From Micrococcus sp. (lineage in GTDB: Bacteria; Actinomycetota; Actinomycetes; Actinomycetales; Micrococcaceae), in the NCBI GenBank assembly GCA_029961105.1, contig JASBVO010000012.1, positions 1-64,000 of the forward strand: a DNA stretch of 64,000 bases, in the 5' to 3' direction. This document shows, piece after piece, positions 1-10,223 of the stretch. Position numbers and translations under genes: made by a program. The notes beneath the pieces are model-generated. The model saw only the letters and a list, made by a program, of their open reading frames with translations, searched no databases and had not been told where the DNA came from. Within the stretch, counting starts at the first letter, position 1. The number at the start of each line of letters is the position of its first letter.

Positions 1-921
1 GTCAAGATCCGCGGGTACCGCATCGAACTCACCGAGATCGAGTCGGTCCTGATGCAGTACCCCGGCATCGCGACGGCGGTCGTCGAACCGTACCGGCCCG
101 AGCCCGACGTCGTGGAGCTTGCCGCCTACTATTCCCGACGTGGAGGCACCACGACGATCGATCCCACGGAGGTGCAGCGGCTGCTGCGGGACCGGTTGCC
201 GGGCTACATGATCCCGTCCTACCTCACCGAGCTCGAGACGATGCCGATGCTGCCCTCGGACAAGGTGGACCGCAAGAGACTGCCCCCACCCGGCCCCGCG
301 GACCGGCTGGGCGCCGCGGTGGACTACGTGGCGCCCGAGGGCAGCGTCGAGCAGGAGCTCGCCCAGATCCTCGCCGAGGTCCTTCGCCTGGACCACACGG
401 GCGTCACCTCACACTTCTTCGATGACCTCGGCGGAGACTCCCTGGTGATGGCCCGGTTCTGCGCGCGCGTCCGCGAGCGCCCGGGCCTGGGCCATCCCGT
501 GATGCAGGATGTCTACCGGCACCCGACCATCCGGGAACTGGCCACGGTCCTCACGGAGTCCTCGCCCTCCACCGAAAACGGCATGGTCCCGGCCGGCGCG
601 TCCATCGAGGCCCCGCCGCCCGCCCACAGGGTGGGCACGGGGCAGTACGTGGCGATCGGGGCAGCCCAGGCGCTGACCTTCGCGGCGCTGACGAGCCTGT
701 CCGCGTTCGTCTTCATCGTCTTCTTCGACTGGTTGCTGCCCCGGACTGGCAGCAGGCGCTGGTGCGGTCGGTGGGGATCGCGTCCGCCATACTCGTCTAC
801 TTCTCCATCCTGCCCGTGGTGGCGAAGTGGGTCCTGGTGGGGCGGACCACGGTGCAGGAGATCCGGGTCTGGGGGCCGGGTTACTACCACTACTGGGTGG
901 TGCGGTGGTTGCTGGGCCTGA
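1..921 (+). CDS. Pls/PosA-type NRPS, adenylation C-terminus and carrier domain (5' partial, frameshifted)
   Basis: The reading frame is open from base 1, so the gene starts outside the window. The first codons read VKIRGYRIELTEIE, the A8 core motif of adenylation domains, and SDKVDRKRLP near 253-285 is the A10 motif. A peptidyl carrier domain follows, with DDLGGDSL at 421-444; its Ser (439-441) is the phosphopantetheine site. A first membrane helix starts near 640. In this frame sense is lost after DWL (about 735) and the frame ends at 921, while the remaining membrane domain continues in the frame of 762-2855. Family knowledge: Pls and PosA make cationic homopolymers such as poly-lysine or poly-ornithine from one A-T module. 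The substrate here cannot be read, because the specificity pocket lies upstream of the window. Confidence 0.8.
   Translation, partial: VKIRGYRIELTEIESVLMQYPGIATAVVEPYRPEPDVVELAAYYSRRGGTTTIDPTEVQRLLRDRLPGYMIPSYLTELETMPMLPSDKVDRKRLPPPGPADRLGAAVDYVAPEGSVEQELAQILAEVLRLDHTGVTSHFFDDLGGDSLVMARFCARVRERPGLGHPVMQDVYRHPTIRELATVLTESSPSTENGMVPAGASIEAPPPAHRVGTGQYVAIGAAQALTFAALTSLSAFVFIVFFDWLLPRTGSRRWCGRWGSRPPYSSTSPSCPWWRSGSWWGGPRCRRSGSGGRVTTTTGWCGGCWA
735..762 (+). other. Frameshift zone within the NRPS gene
   Basis: The protein reads well in frame 1 up to FFDWL (about 735) and resumes in frame 3 at AAPDWQQ (from 738). One base is therefore missing, or two are extra, relative to an intact gene. I see no slippery heptamer with a downstream hairpin that would suggest programmed frameshifting. 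A true mutation or a sequencing or assembly error are the two likely causes. Confidence 0.7.
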
Positions 922-2855
922 GTCCCGTCCGGCTCGCCGCGGGAACGCCCGTCTTCCTCTGGTACCTCCGCCTGCTCGGTTCCCGGATCGGCAGGAACAC
1001 GATCATCCACTCCAGTACCATCCCTGCCTTCCCGGACCTCCTCACCATCGGCAGCAACGTGGTCATCTGTCCCGGGACCGTCTTCAATTGTTACCGCGTG
1101 GATTCCGGGGTGATCCGCAGCGGGCCGGTGACCGTCGGGGACCGGGCGTTCGTGGGCGGCCACGGCGTGCTCGACATCGACACCGAGGTCGGCCGGGACG
1201 CACAGCTGGCCCACTCCTCCAGTCTGGCTCCGGGCCAGCGGCTGCCCGCCGGCGAGAGCTGGCACGGCACGCCAGCGGTGCCCGGCGGCGACGACCACCG
1301 TACCGTACCGGACGTGGCCCCGAGGCCCCTGCGCGGCGTCGTGTTCGGCCTCTGGGTCATCCTGACACCGGTCCTGCTGTCCGCCCCGCTGTTCACGATC
1401 ACCTGGTTCCTCCTCGAGGTCTTCCCCATCATCGGGGACCCGCTCAGGGGCTCGGCACTGCTTCCCTGGACAGCCTGGCCGTACAACGTCATCGTCCTCG
1501 GGGGCTCTCTCGTCCTCGTGCCCGTGGGCATCGCCACGGGCCTGCTGTGGGTCTTCACCGTCCCACGGCTCATCAACATGCTGGTCAAGCCCGGCCGGGT
1601 CTACCCGCTCTACGGCGTGGGCTACGTGGCGATGCGGATGGTGATGAGGATGACCAACGCCCGCTTCGCCCAGCTGTTCGGGGACAGCAACTACATCACC
1701 GGCTACCTGTCGCTGCTGGGCTACCGGATCAAGCCGGTCATCCAGACCGGGACGAACTTCGGCATGTTCACCCGCCACGACATCCCCTACCTGGTCCGGC
1801 TGGGCTCCGGCACCATGGTCTCGGACGGGATCATCTTCATGAACGCCGAGTATTCCAGCACCGCCTTCCGGGTCCGGCCCACGGTGGTCGGCTCGCACAG
1901 CTTCTTCGGCAACGACGTCCTCGTGACGCCCACGGGGAGGATCGGTGACAACGTGCTCCTGGCCACCAAGGTGCTCGTGCCGATCTCGGGTGAGCTTCGC
2001 CATGACGTCGGCCTGCTGGGGTCCCCGGCCTTCGAGATCCCGCGCAGCGTGATGCGGGACGCCGCGTTCGACGACCTGAAGTCCGGGCCCGAGCATGACC
2101 GCCTGCTCCAGGCCAAGCTCCGCTACAACACCATGACGATCGTGCTGAGGTTGCTGAGCCGCTGGTTCATCGGCGTCCTCGCCGCCGGCCTCTCCCTGTG
2201 GGCCATCGACGTGCACCCACATGCCGGCTCCTGGCCCATGGCGCTCGTGCTGTTCGTCCTGCCGCTGTTCTCGGCCCTCTACTTCGCCCTGCTGGAGCAG
2301 GCCACCATGGGGTTCCGGTGCATGCAGTCCCGGTACTGCTCCATCTACGATCCCTACTTCTGGCGGCACGAGCGGTTCTGGAAGCTCCAGTCCGATGCGG
2401 CCGCCGGCCTGGTCAACGGGACCCCGTTCAAGGCCTGGCTCCTGCGCCTCCACGGCGCCCGGATCGGCCGGCAGCTGTTCGACGACGGCAGCAACTTCGT
2501 CGAGCGGTCCCTGGTGACCGTCGGGGACTACTGCACCCTCAACCTGGGCAGCATCCTGCAGGGCCACTCGCTGGAGGACGGGACCTTCAAGTCCGACTTC
2601 ATCGTGGTCCAGGACGGAGTCACGCTGGCACCCAAGGCGTTCGTGCACTACGGCACCCACGTGGGCGAGGGGTCCCTGATCGACACCGATGCCTTCCTGA
2701 TGAAGGGCGAGGAAGTGCCGGCCGGCCAGTGGTGGCACGGCAATCCCGCGAAGCCGATGCCGGCCCGGAGGCCCGCACCGATCCGCCCACTGGCACGTTC
2801 GGCGTCCCCGCGCCGGCGCCTCCGCCAGGAGCAGCCGCCGTCACCGATCCCGTGA
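762..2855 (+). CDS. Pls/PosA-type NRPS, C-terminal membrane/hexapeptide-repeat domain
   Basis: This frame continues the synthetase that begins at base 1. It encodes five further hydrophobic helices (about 770-845, 1340-1430, 1480-1570, 2120-2205 and 2230-2310). With the helix in the preceding frame that makes six, the number known for Pls. Three cytoplasmic blocks between the helices are rich in left-handed beta-helix (hexapeptide) repeats, as in the NRPS terminal domain family. In known members these tandem domains join the carrier-bound monomers into a polymer. The first ATG in frame (762) lacks a convincing ribosome binding site, and in-frame sequence just upstream (AAPDWQQALVRSVG) looks like protein. 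This is therefore better seen as the second half of one gene than as a separate one. It overlaps the end of the convergent amidase gene by 15 bp. Confidence 0.8.
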   Translation: MRSVGIASAILVYFSILPVVAKWVLVGRTTVQEIRVWGPGYYHYWVVRWLLGLSPVRLAAGTPVFLWYLRLLGSRIGRNTIIHSSTIPAFPDLLTIGSNVVICPGTVFNCYRVDSGVIRSGPVTVGDRAFVGGHGVLDIDTEVGRDAQLAHSSSLAPGQRLPAGESWHGTPAVPGGDDHRTVPDVAPRPLRGVVFGLWVILTPVLLSAPLFTITWFLLEVFPIIGDPLRGSALLPWTAWPYNVIVLGGSLVLVPVGIATGLLWVFTVPRLINMLVKPGRVYPLYGVGYVAMRMVMRMTNARFAQLFGDSNYITGYLSLLGYRIKPVIQTGTNFGMFTRHDIPYLVRLGSGTMVSDGIIFMNAEYSSTAFRVRPTVVGSHSFFGNDVLVTPTGRIGDNVLLATKVLVPISGELRHDVGLLGSPAFEIPRSVMRDAAFDDLKSGPEHDRLLQAKLRYNTMTIVLRLLSRWFIGVLAAGLSLWAIDVHPHAGSWPMALVLFVLPLFSALYFALLEQATMGFRCMQSRYCSIYDPYFWRHERFWKLQSDAAAGLVNGTPFKAWLLRLHGARIGRQLFDDGSNFVERSLVTVGDYCTLNLGSILQGHSLEDGTFKSDFIVVQDGVTLAPKAFVHYGTHVGEGSLIDTDAFLMKGEEVPAGQWWHGNPAKPMPARRPAPIRPLARSASPRRRLRQEQPPSPIP

Positions 2856-4289
2856 GGACGGCAACGCGGGCAGCTGTCGGGCGAACCCCGTGCGCTGTTC
2901 GTAGGCTTGTCCCCAGCGCAGCAGACGCACGTCGTCGTAGTGGTTCGCCACCAGTTGCAGCCCCACCGGCAGGCCCTCAGGCGTGAAGCCTCCCGGCACA
3001 CTGAGCGCCGGCAGGCCCGTCGCGGAGATGACGCACGCCGAGCGCATCCAGTCCAGGTACGTCGCCGTCGGCGCCCCGGCGACCTCAGCCGGATAGCGCA
3101 GCGAAGCATCGAACGGGACGACCTGCGCCGTCGGGCCCAGGAAGAGGTCGTACCGGCCGAAGAAGTCCCGCACCCGCCGCTGCAGGCGAGTCCGGGCCGC
3201 GGTCACGGCGATCCAGTCCGTCGCCGTGAGCTCCCAGCCCCTCTCGACGTTCCAGATGATCTCCGGCTTCACCTCGAGCGGATGCGCCCTCACCACGTCA
3301 CCCAGATGCGCGGCGAAGTGCATCGCCCGTGTCGCGCCGAACACCCGGTCGGCCTCCCGCAGGTCGATGGCCGCCTGCTCGACGACGGCCCCGAGGCCCT
3401 CGAACACGCCGAGCTGCCCCTCCAGGATGCCGAGCACCGCACGCTCGACCGGGATGCCGATCCCGAAGTCCGGTGACCAGCCGATACGCACGCCGGCCAG
3501 GGGGCGGTCCGTCTCACCGCCGTCCTCCGCCAGCAGGACGGCGAACGACTCCCCCCTCAGTGGCGCCGGCAGCGGGGGCTCGGGGGCGGGTCCGGCCACG
3601 GCCGTCATGAACAGGGCGACGTCCTGCACGGACCGCGCCATCGGCCCGGTGCGGCCCAGCCACTGCCACGCGTCCATTGGCGTGGGCAGCGGGATGACCC
3701 CGTAGGAGGGCCGGAACCCGACCACGTTGCAGAAGGACGCCGGGATCCGGACCGAGCCGCCCATGTCGCTGCCGTCGCCCAGTGGCTGGATCCGCGCGGC
3801 CAGGGCGGCACCCAGTCCCCCACTGGACCCGCCCGCGCTGCGGTCCGGGGCATACGGATTGGTGGTGGTGCCGAAGACCTCGTTGAAGGTGTGCGAACCG
3901 GCCGCGAACTCGGGCACGTTGTTCTTGCCGGTCGTCACGACGCCGGCTGACCGCAGCCGCTCGATGACCAGGTCGTCCTGGTGCGGGACCTGGTCCCTGA
4001 ACAGCGTCGAGCCCTGGGTGGTCCGCATGCCCTTCGTGCGGTGGGTGTCCTTGTGGGTCATCGGCAACCCGTGCAGCAGGCCCACCTCTCCCCCGGCCGC
4101 GATGGCCTCATCGGCCCGTCGCGCGGCCGCCGTCGCGCCCTCGGGGTCGAGGGTGACGACGGCGTTGATCACCGGATTGACCTCGTCGATGCGCCTCAGG
4201 TGTGCCTCGACCAGCTCCCGGGATGAGACCTCCCGGGCACGGATCATCCGGGTGAGCTCGACGGCACTTCTCTCCAACAAGTCGTCCAC
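2841..4289 (-). CDS. Amidase signature family hydrolase
   Basis: The protein has the full amidase-signature catalytic layout: Lys in MTHKD (residue 80 with the start used here), the cis-Ser in AGGSSGG (155) and the nucleophilic Ser in DMGGSVRIPA (179). Such enzymes hydrolyse amide bonds in many substrates (aliphatic and aryl amides, acyl-amino acids), so the substrate is not predictable. It lacks the GatB/GatC neighbours expected of a GatA subunit, so a tRNA amidotransferase role is unlikely. The frame is open upstream to a TTG at 4343 that would overlap the VOC gene. The GTG at 4289 gives the usual family N-terminus (DDLLERSA) and has a purine-rich stretch in front of it. The product is then 482 residues, a normal length. 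It is convergent with the NRPS gene. Confidence 0.85.
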   Translation of the reverse strand: MDDLLERSAVELTRMIRAREVSSRELVEAHLRRIDEVNPVINAVVTLDPEGATAAARRADEAIAAGGEVGLLHGLPMTHKDTHRTKGMRTTQGSTLFRDQVPHQDDLVIERLRSAGVVTTGKNNVPEFAAGSHTFNEVFGTTTNPYAPDRSAGGSSGGLGAALAARIQPLGDGSDMGGSVRIPASFCNVVGFRPSYGVIPLPTPMDAWQWLGRTGPMARSVQDVALFMTAVAGPAPEPPLPAPLRGESFAVLLAEDGGETDRPLAGVRIGWSPDFGIGIPVERAVLGILEGQLGVFEGLGAVVEQAAIDLREADRVFGATRAMHFAAHLGDVVRAHPLEVKPEIIWNVERGWELTATDWIAVTAARTRLQRRVRDFFGRYDLFLGPTAQVVPFDASLRYPAEVAGAPTATYLDWMRSACVISATGLPALSVPGGFTPEGLPVGLQLVANHYDDVRLLRWGQAYEQRTGFARQLPALPSSRDR

Positions 4290-4335
4290 GCCCCCATCCT
4301 GCCGCACGACCGGGGCCTGGTCTCCCCCGGGGAGC

Positions 4336-4773
4336 TCAGTCAAGGCGCTGGGCGAGCATCACGATGATCCCCTCCGGGCCGCGCAGGTAGCAGATGCGGT
4401 AGGCGTCCTCGTAACGCACGACCTCTCCGAGGAGTTCCGCCCCGGCAGCGGTCGCCGTCCGCACCGCAGCGTCCACGTCGTCCACGCCAAAGGCCACCCG
4501 GTGCAGGCCGAGCGTGTTCGGCGGTGCCGCCCGGTCCGCCTCCCGGGCCACCGGCTGCCGGTAGTGCTGCAGTTCCACCCGGCCCTGACCGTCGGGGGTG
4601 ACGAGCATGACGATGTCCGAGCGGACCCCGTGCAGCCCGATGGTGCGGTCCACCCAGTCCCCCTCGACCGAGGTCTCGCCCTCCACGCCCAGGCCCAGGC
4701 CGACGAAGAAGTCGCGCACGGTCGCGAGGTCCTCCACCACGATGCCCACGTTCTCGAGCCTCTGGATACCCAT
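4336..4773 (-). CDS. VOC (glyoxalase/bleomycin resistance-like) family protein
   Basis: A 145-residue protein with the two beta-alpha-beta-beta-beta units of the vicinal oxygen chelate fold. It begins with LENVGIVVEDLATVRDFF, and the second half starts near residue 90 with HRVAFGVDDVDAAV. The metal-ligand type residues (E in RVELQHY, H in LGLHRVAF, a late acidic residue region) are partly present. Members range from glyoxalases to dioxygenases and antibiotic-binding proteins, and the substrate cannot be told here. It lies just upstream of the amidase on the same strand (a few bases to an overlap, depending on the amidase start), so the two are probably cotranscribed. Confidence 0.8.
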   Translation of the reverse strand: MGIQRLENVGIVVEDLATVRDFFVGLGLGVEGETSVEGDWVDRTIGLHGVRSDIVMLVTPDGQGRVELQHYRQPVAREADRAAPPNTLGLHRVAFGVDDVDAAVRTATAAGAELLGEVVRYEDAYRICYLRGPEGIIVMLAQRLD

Positions 4774-4821
4774 GCGCCCTGACGGTAGTGCGGGAGAGCC
4801 ACCGCCGGTAGGCCTGACCGC

Positions 4822-6603
4822 TCACCCTGGTGTCCCGCCCAGGTCGGTGCGCTGCTCGGGTCCTTCATCGATGTCATCGCGCAGCCGCCCGGTCACCGCG
4901 TCCACGGCGGCGCCGACGGTCGGGGCGAAGCGCTCTGGGCCGAAGCGCCCGTTCATCCCATACCGGTCGAGCGCGTCCTTGGCCGGTCCCTTCAGCTCCG
5001 CGAGCACCAGGGCGATGCCCTGCCCGGCGAGCCAGTCGTCCACGTCCGCCAGTTCCTCGGCCTCCGTGGTGTCCACGTCCGTGATGGGTTCGGCAGCCAG
5101 GACCAGCGTGGTCGGCCGCCGTCCGCCCTCCGCGCTGAGCTGGCGCATGGCGACGCCCACGGACCTGCGGATCCACTGGTTGAACAGCCCAGCGTTGACG
5201 AAGAACAGCGGGGCATCGAAGCGCAGGATCAGGACGCCGGGCACCCGCCTCGCCTCTGCGTGCCGCCGCCGGTCGTGATAGCCCCGCCGCCCCGGGACCA
5301 GCCCGAGTTCCGTGCGGTACGGCCGCCAGGCCCGCACCACGAACGCCACGAAGGACAGGGCGATCGCCACGCCGAGGCCTTCTAGCACGCCGACCAGGAA
5401 CACGCCCAGCAACGCCGCCGTGGACAGCGCGGCGTCCACCCGGTCCATCCGCCACAGCCTCAGGTACCGGCCCGCATCGAGCAGGCTCAGGGCCGCCACC
5501 ATGACCACCGCCGCCAGGACGGCCTCCGGCAGGAATTCGGTGGCCTGGGGCGCCAGCAGCATGAACGCCGCGATCAGCACCGCGCTGAGGACGTGGGCCA
5601 GCTGCGTCCGGGCCCCGGCCTGCTCGGCCACCGGGGTCCGTGACCCGGAGGCCGAGACCGCGAAGCCGCCGAACAGTCCGCCGGCGATGTTGGCCAGGCC
5701 CAGACCGGTCATCTCCCGGTTGCCGCCGACGTTCTCGTGCAGGCGGGTGGAGTAGGCGCGGGACAGGGCGATCGTGTCGGCGAAGGCGATCAGGGCCACG
5801 CCGAGCGCCGGACCGGCGAGGGCGCCGACGTCGGCCCATCCCAGCCCGCCCAGGGCAGGCCCTGGCAGACCCCGCGGGATCTCCCCCACCACCGGGACGT
5901 GATCCTGCAGTCCGGCCAGGACGGTGACCCCGACGGCGGCCACCACGGCGACGATCGGGCCCGTCACCGTGGGGACCGGCAGCAGCCGGAACACCAGGAT
6001 GACCGAGAGCGTCCCCACGCCCAGGGCCGCGGCGGGCGCGGAGACCTCACCGTGCGCGATGCCGGCCACCGCTCCCGTGACCTGCCCCACCGGTCCGGTG
6101 GCCTCGACCTCGAGCCCCACCAGTCCGGGGAGCTGGGAGGCCAGCACCAGCAGTCCCAGGGCGTTGAGGAAGCCCGTCCGGATGGGCACGGAGAGCAGGT
6201 CGGTGACGAATCCCAGCCGCAGCACCCCGCCGACCACCAGCAGCGTGCCCACCATGACGGAGAGTAGCCCGGCCAGGGCGATGGCGAGGACGGGGTCACC
6301 GGACGCCAGCGGCGTGATGCTCACCAGCAGGATCGGAGCCAGCGCCGAGTCCGGCGCGAGGACCAGGATCCGGGACGGACCGAAGACCGCGTAGGCGAGC
6401 ATGGGCACGATGGTGGCGTACAGCCCCGTGTGGGCCGGCAGCCCCGAGGCCTGCGCATACCCCATGCCCACCGGGATGAGCACGGCCGTCAGGACCAGCG
6501 CGGCACGCACATCCGCCCAGAGCCACCGGCCGTCATAGTGCGCCGCGACCCCGACCCCGGGAACCAGTCCCGCCACCCGCTCCAGGGCGCCAGCGGAGGA
6601 CAT
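4822..6603 (-). CDS. SulP family inorganic anion transporter with STAS domain
   Basis: A 593-residue inner-membrane protein of the SLC26/SulP family. The N-terminal region has the family signature around residues 45-75 (LIPVGMGYAQASGLPAHTGLY) followed by about a dozen hydrophobic segments. A soluble C-terminal STAS domain (about 450-575) contains PGVLILRFDAPLFFVNA. Family members move sulfate, bicarbonate, C4-dicarboxylates or other anions, and nothing nearby identifies the substrate. Start ATG at 6603; the next gene is divergent. The length is typical of the family. Confidence 0.9.
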   Translation of the reverse strand: MSSAGALERVAGLVPGVGVAAHYDGRWLWADVRAALVLTAVLIPVGMGYAQASGLPAHTGLYATIVPMLAYAVFGPSRILVLAPDSALAPILLVSITPLASGDPVLAIALAGLLSVMVGTLLVVGGVLRLGFVTDLLSVPIRTGFLNALGLLVLASQLPGLVGLEVEATGPVGQVTGAVAGIAHGEVSAPAAALGVGTLSVILVFRLLPVPTVTGPIVAVVAAVGVTVLAGLQDHVPVVGEIPRGLPGPALGGLGWADVGALAGPALGVALIAFADTIALSRAYSTRLHENVGGNREMTGLGLANIAGGLFGGFAVSASGSRTPVAEQAGARTQLAHVLSAVLIAAFMLLAPQATEFLPEAVLAAVVMVAALSLLDAGRYLRLWRMDRVDAALSTAALLGVFLVGVLEGLGVAIALSFVAFVVRAWRPYRTELGLVPGRRGYHDRRRHAEARRVPGVLILRFDAPLFFVNAGLFNQWIRRSVGVAMRQLSAEGGRRPTTLVLAAEPITDVDTTEAEELADVDDWLAGQGIALVLAELKGPAKDALDRYGMNGRFGPERFAPTVGAAVDAVTGRLRDDIDEGPEQRTDLGGTPG

Positions 6604-6689
6604 GGAAGCAGGGTAGCCCGGCCCGGCACGGCGCTGACAGCATCCACGGCGGCTGTGCCAGACTCGAGACCGACAGGAGGTGCACGCCC

Positions 6690-8336
<1,647 letters not shown>

Positions 8337-8403
8337 GTGCGTCCGCTCCGCAGGAGCCGGACAGCCCTTCAGCCGCCGTGCCGGCGGCGCCTACCGTGGG
8401 GAC

Positions 8404-8865
8404 ATGAACGAGCACTTCCCCGCCTACGGGATCCAGATCTGCGTGGACTGTGCCCGCCCGCATGAGCTGGCGGACTGGTGGGCCGAGGCCCTGCGCTGGG
8501 AGGTCGAGGTCCCGGACGAGGACTTCATCCGGCGCATGGTCGCCGAGGGCCACGCCACCGAGGCCGAGACCACCACCCACCAGGGGCGCCTGGTCTGGGT
8601 GGCCGGGGCCGCGATCAACCCGCCCCCGGGGATGACGGGGGCCCAGGACCGGCCGCGGATCCTGTTCCAGCCGGTCCCGGAGGCCAAGAGCGTGAAGAAC
8701 CGCGTCCACTGGGACCTGCGGGAGCCCGGGGCCGACGACGACCGGCGGGCCGCCGAGGTGGAGCGCCTCGTGGCACTCGGCGCCTCCCGGATCGGGTCCG
8801 GACGGCAGGTTCCCTTCGGCTGGACGGTCCTGGCCGATCCCGAGGGCAACGAGTTCTGCGTGTAG
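8404..8865 (+). CDS. VOC family protein (glyoxalase-like domain)
   Basis: A 153-residue protein that starts YGIQICVDCARPHELADWWAEAL and ends with GWTVLADPEGNEFCV, which is characteristic of the actinobacterial glyoxalase-like VOC group. Two related halves are visible. The frame is open upstream to 8200, but that stretch overlaps the aarF gene and reads as its shadow. The ATG at 8404 gives the family N-terminus. Biochemical role unknown. Its end lies 8 bp from the convergent membrane protein gene. Confidence 0.8.
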   Translation: MNEHFPAYGIQICVDCARPHELADWWAEALRWEVEVPDEDFIRRMVAEGHATEAETTTHQGRLVWVAGAAINPPPGMTGAQDRPRILFQPVPEAKSVKNRVHWDLREPGADDDRRAAEVERLVALGASRIGSGRQVPFGWTVLADPEGNEFCV

Positions 8866-8873
8866 GACCGCCC

Positions 8874-9458
8874 TCAGCGCAACAGCACGGCCACGCCCAC
8901 GCAGGCACACGCCCAGAGCTGGCTGGCGAAGGTGCCGAGGATGAACCGCTCGGCGGCCCCGGACTTGCCGAGTTCCGAGTACCGGCCCAGGGCCTTCACG
9001 GCCAGGATGATCGCGAGTCCCTCCGGCCAGCCCATCAGCAGGGTGGATGACACCGCCAGCCGCTCCAGGACGCCGATCCAGGCGCCGCCGCGCAGCACCG
9101 GCTGGGCGTCGACCTCGTCGTTGAAGACCGGCTCGCCGTCCTTGCCGGTGAGCATGGGCTGGTGTTCCGGGTGGGATGCGTTGAAGGAGATCTGGAGGAG
9201 CGCCGTGGTGGGGGCGCCGCCGCCCAGGGTGGCTGCCAGCACGGCCAGCGGGCCGGCCACGGCCCACCCGGATCCCCCGCCGGAGAGCAGGGCGGTCACG
9301 GCGGAGGCCCCCAGCAGCATCAGCTGGGCCAGGGCCGTGCCGTAGAGCGCTCCGTGGGGACGGCCGGCAGCGCCGCGGTTCCGGGCGAAGTATTGCGGCA
9401 CGGCCAGCGACCCGGCGATCACCAGCAGGACCAGGGAGACGACGGAGAGCACGGTCAC
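8874..9458 (-). CDS. Multi-pass membrane protein coupled to SatD-family protein
   Basis: A 194-residue protein with an N-terminal helix (VLSVVSLVLLVIAGSLAVP), two further hydrophobic stretches by residue 85, and C-terminal helices ending in LGTFASQLWACACVGVAVLL. No enzyme motif is visible. The GTG start at 9458 shares a GTGA 4-bp overlap with the stop of the SatD-family gene, so the two are translationally coupled. The end (SELGKSGAAERFILGTF) recalls the membrane partner (DUF3307 type) that accompanies SatD proteins elsewhere. That resemblance is an inference from memory of the family. Function not known. Confidence 0.7.
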   Translation of the reverse strand: MTVLSVVSLVLLVIAGSLAVPQYFARNRGAAGRPHGALYGTALAQLMLLGASAVTALLSGGGSGWAVAGPLAVLAATLGGGAPTTALLQISFNASHPEHQPMLTGKDGEPVFNDEVDAQPVLRGGAWIGVLERLAVSSTLLMGWPEGLAIILAVKALGRYSELGKSGAAERFILGTFASQLWACACVGVAVLLR

Positions 9459-10132
9459 CGGGCACCCTCCCGGCCGGACCGGCGCCCTGTCAGCCAGGCG
9501 TCCAGCCCCTCCAGCTGGCCCGCCGCCACCGAGGCGAGCCGGCGGGTCTCGTGCCACAGGCCGGACCGCAACCGGGAACTCACAGCCTGCTGGGTGATGC
9601 CGAGCTCCTCGGCCGCCTCCCGCTGCGTCAGCCCGGAGTCGACCAGCCGCCCGGCATCCTGGCCCTCATCGCTGCGCCGGTACTCCAGCTCCGCCAGTAA
9701 TTGCAGGCCCGCCTCCACGGCCTCGAGTAGCCGCATCCGGTCCGCATCGTCTGTTCCAGCCCCTCCCGGCAGGGGCACCGCCGGCGGAGCCGACACCGCC
9801 ACCCGGCCCGGGGAGTGCTTGGCCCTCCCCACCGCGTCGCGGGCGTTCTCGAACGCCAGCCCGGCACCGGCCCGCGTCTCCTGCGGCATCGGCTCGCGCA
9901 CCGGGCCCACGCCGATCCCGACGCTCCAGTGCCCGGACCGTGCCGCGGAGAGGGTGAGGCCGACCACCGCATCGGCACGGTCCAGCAGTCCCTGCACCTC
10001 GTCCCCGGCCGTACGCTGGAAGGGCCGGACGATCCCGTGGGCCGGCCCGGCGGCGTTCAGCCCCTCGATCAGGCCCGCGACCAGATCGGGACCGGAACTC
10101 GACCCCCGTTGGTCCATCGTCATCACGAACAT
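9455..10132 (-). CDS. SatD-family protein with C-terminal helix-turn-helix
   Basis: The product is about 225 residues. It opens with FVMTMDQRGSS, carries RTAGDEVQGLL near residue 50 and WSVGIGVGPV near residue 75, then ends with a helix-turn-helix (REAAEELGITQQAVSSRL). The first three blocks are the conserved blocks of SatD-family proteins: an Asp on the first strand followed by SS, then GDExQ. They look like the metal-binding Asp and GDE hairpin of palm-fold nucleotide cyclases; that likeness is my inference. The frame opens at 10168, but the ATG at 10132 (alternatives 10123 and 10117) places the first strand at the N-terminus as in relatives. It is coupled by overlap to the membrane protein downstream. 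Confidence 0.7.
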   Translation of the reverse strand: MFVMTMDQRGSSSGPDLVAGLIEGLNAAGPAHGIVRPFQRTAGDEVQGLLDRADAVVGLTLSAARSGHWSVGIGVGPVREPMPQETRAGAGLAFENARDAVGRAKHSPGRVAVSAPPAVPLPGGAGTDDADRMRLLEAVEAGLQLLAELEYRRSDEGQDAGRLVDSGLTQREAAEELGITQQAVSSRLRSGLWHETRRLASVAAGQLEGLDAWLTGRRSGREGAR

Positions 10133-10223
10133 GGACACAAACCTAATCCATTGTACTGGTTCAAACAACTCTGCAGGATTGTTCGCTGAGACCCTTAGGG
10201 TCCCCGTCGCCTACGATCGGTAG

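Noticed and set aside
735-762. Programmed ribosomal frameshifting in the NRPS gene
   Set aside because: No slippery heptamer or downstream stem was seen, and this enzyme family is not known to use it.
513-2738. A 741-codon open frame on the minus strand opposite the NRPS
   Set aside because: It is a high-GC shadow: the + strand encodes recognisable carrier and membrane domains, while this frame has biased composition (His/Gly/Asp/Val/Pro) and no domains. Similar long frames opposite leuA (27890-30172) and lepA (40009-42204) were dropped for the same reason.
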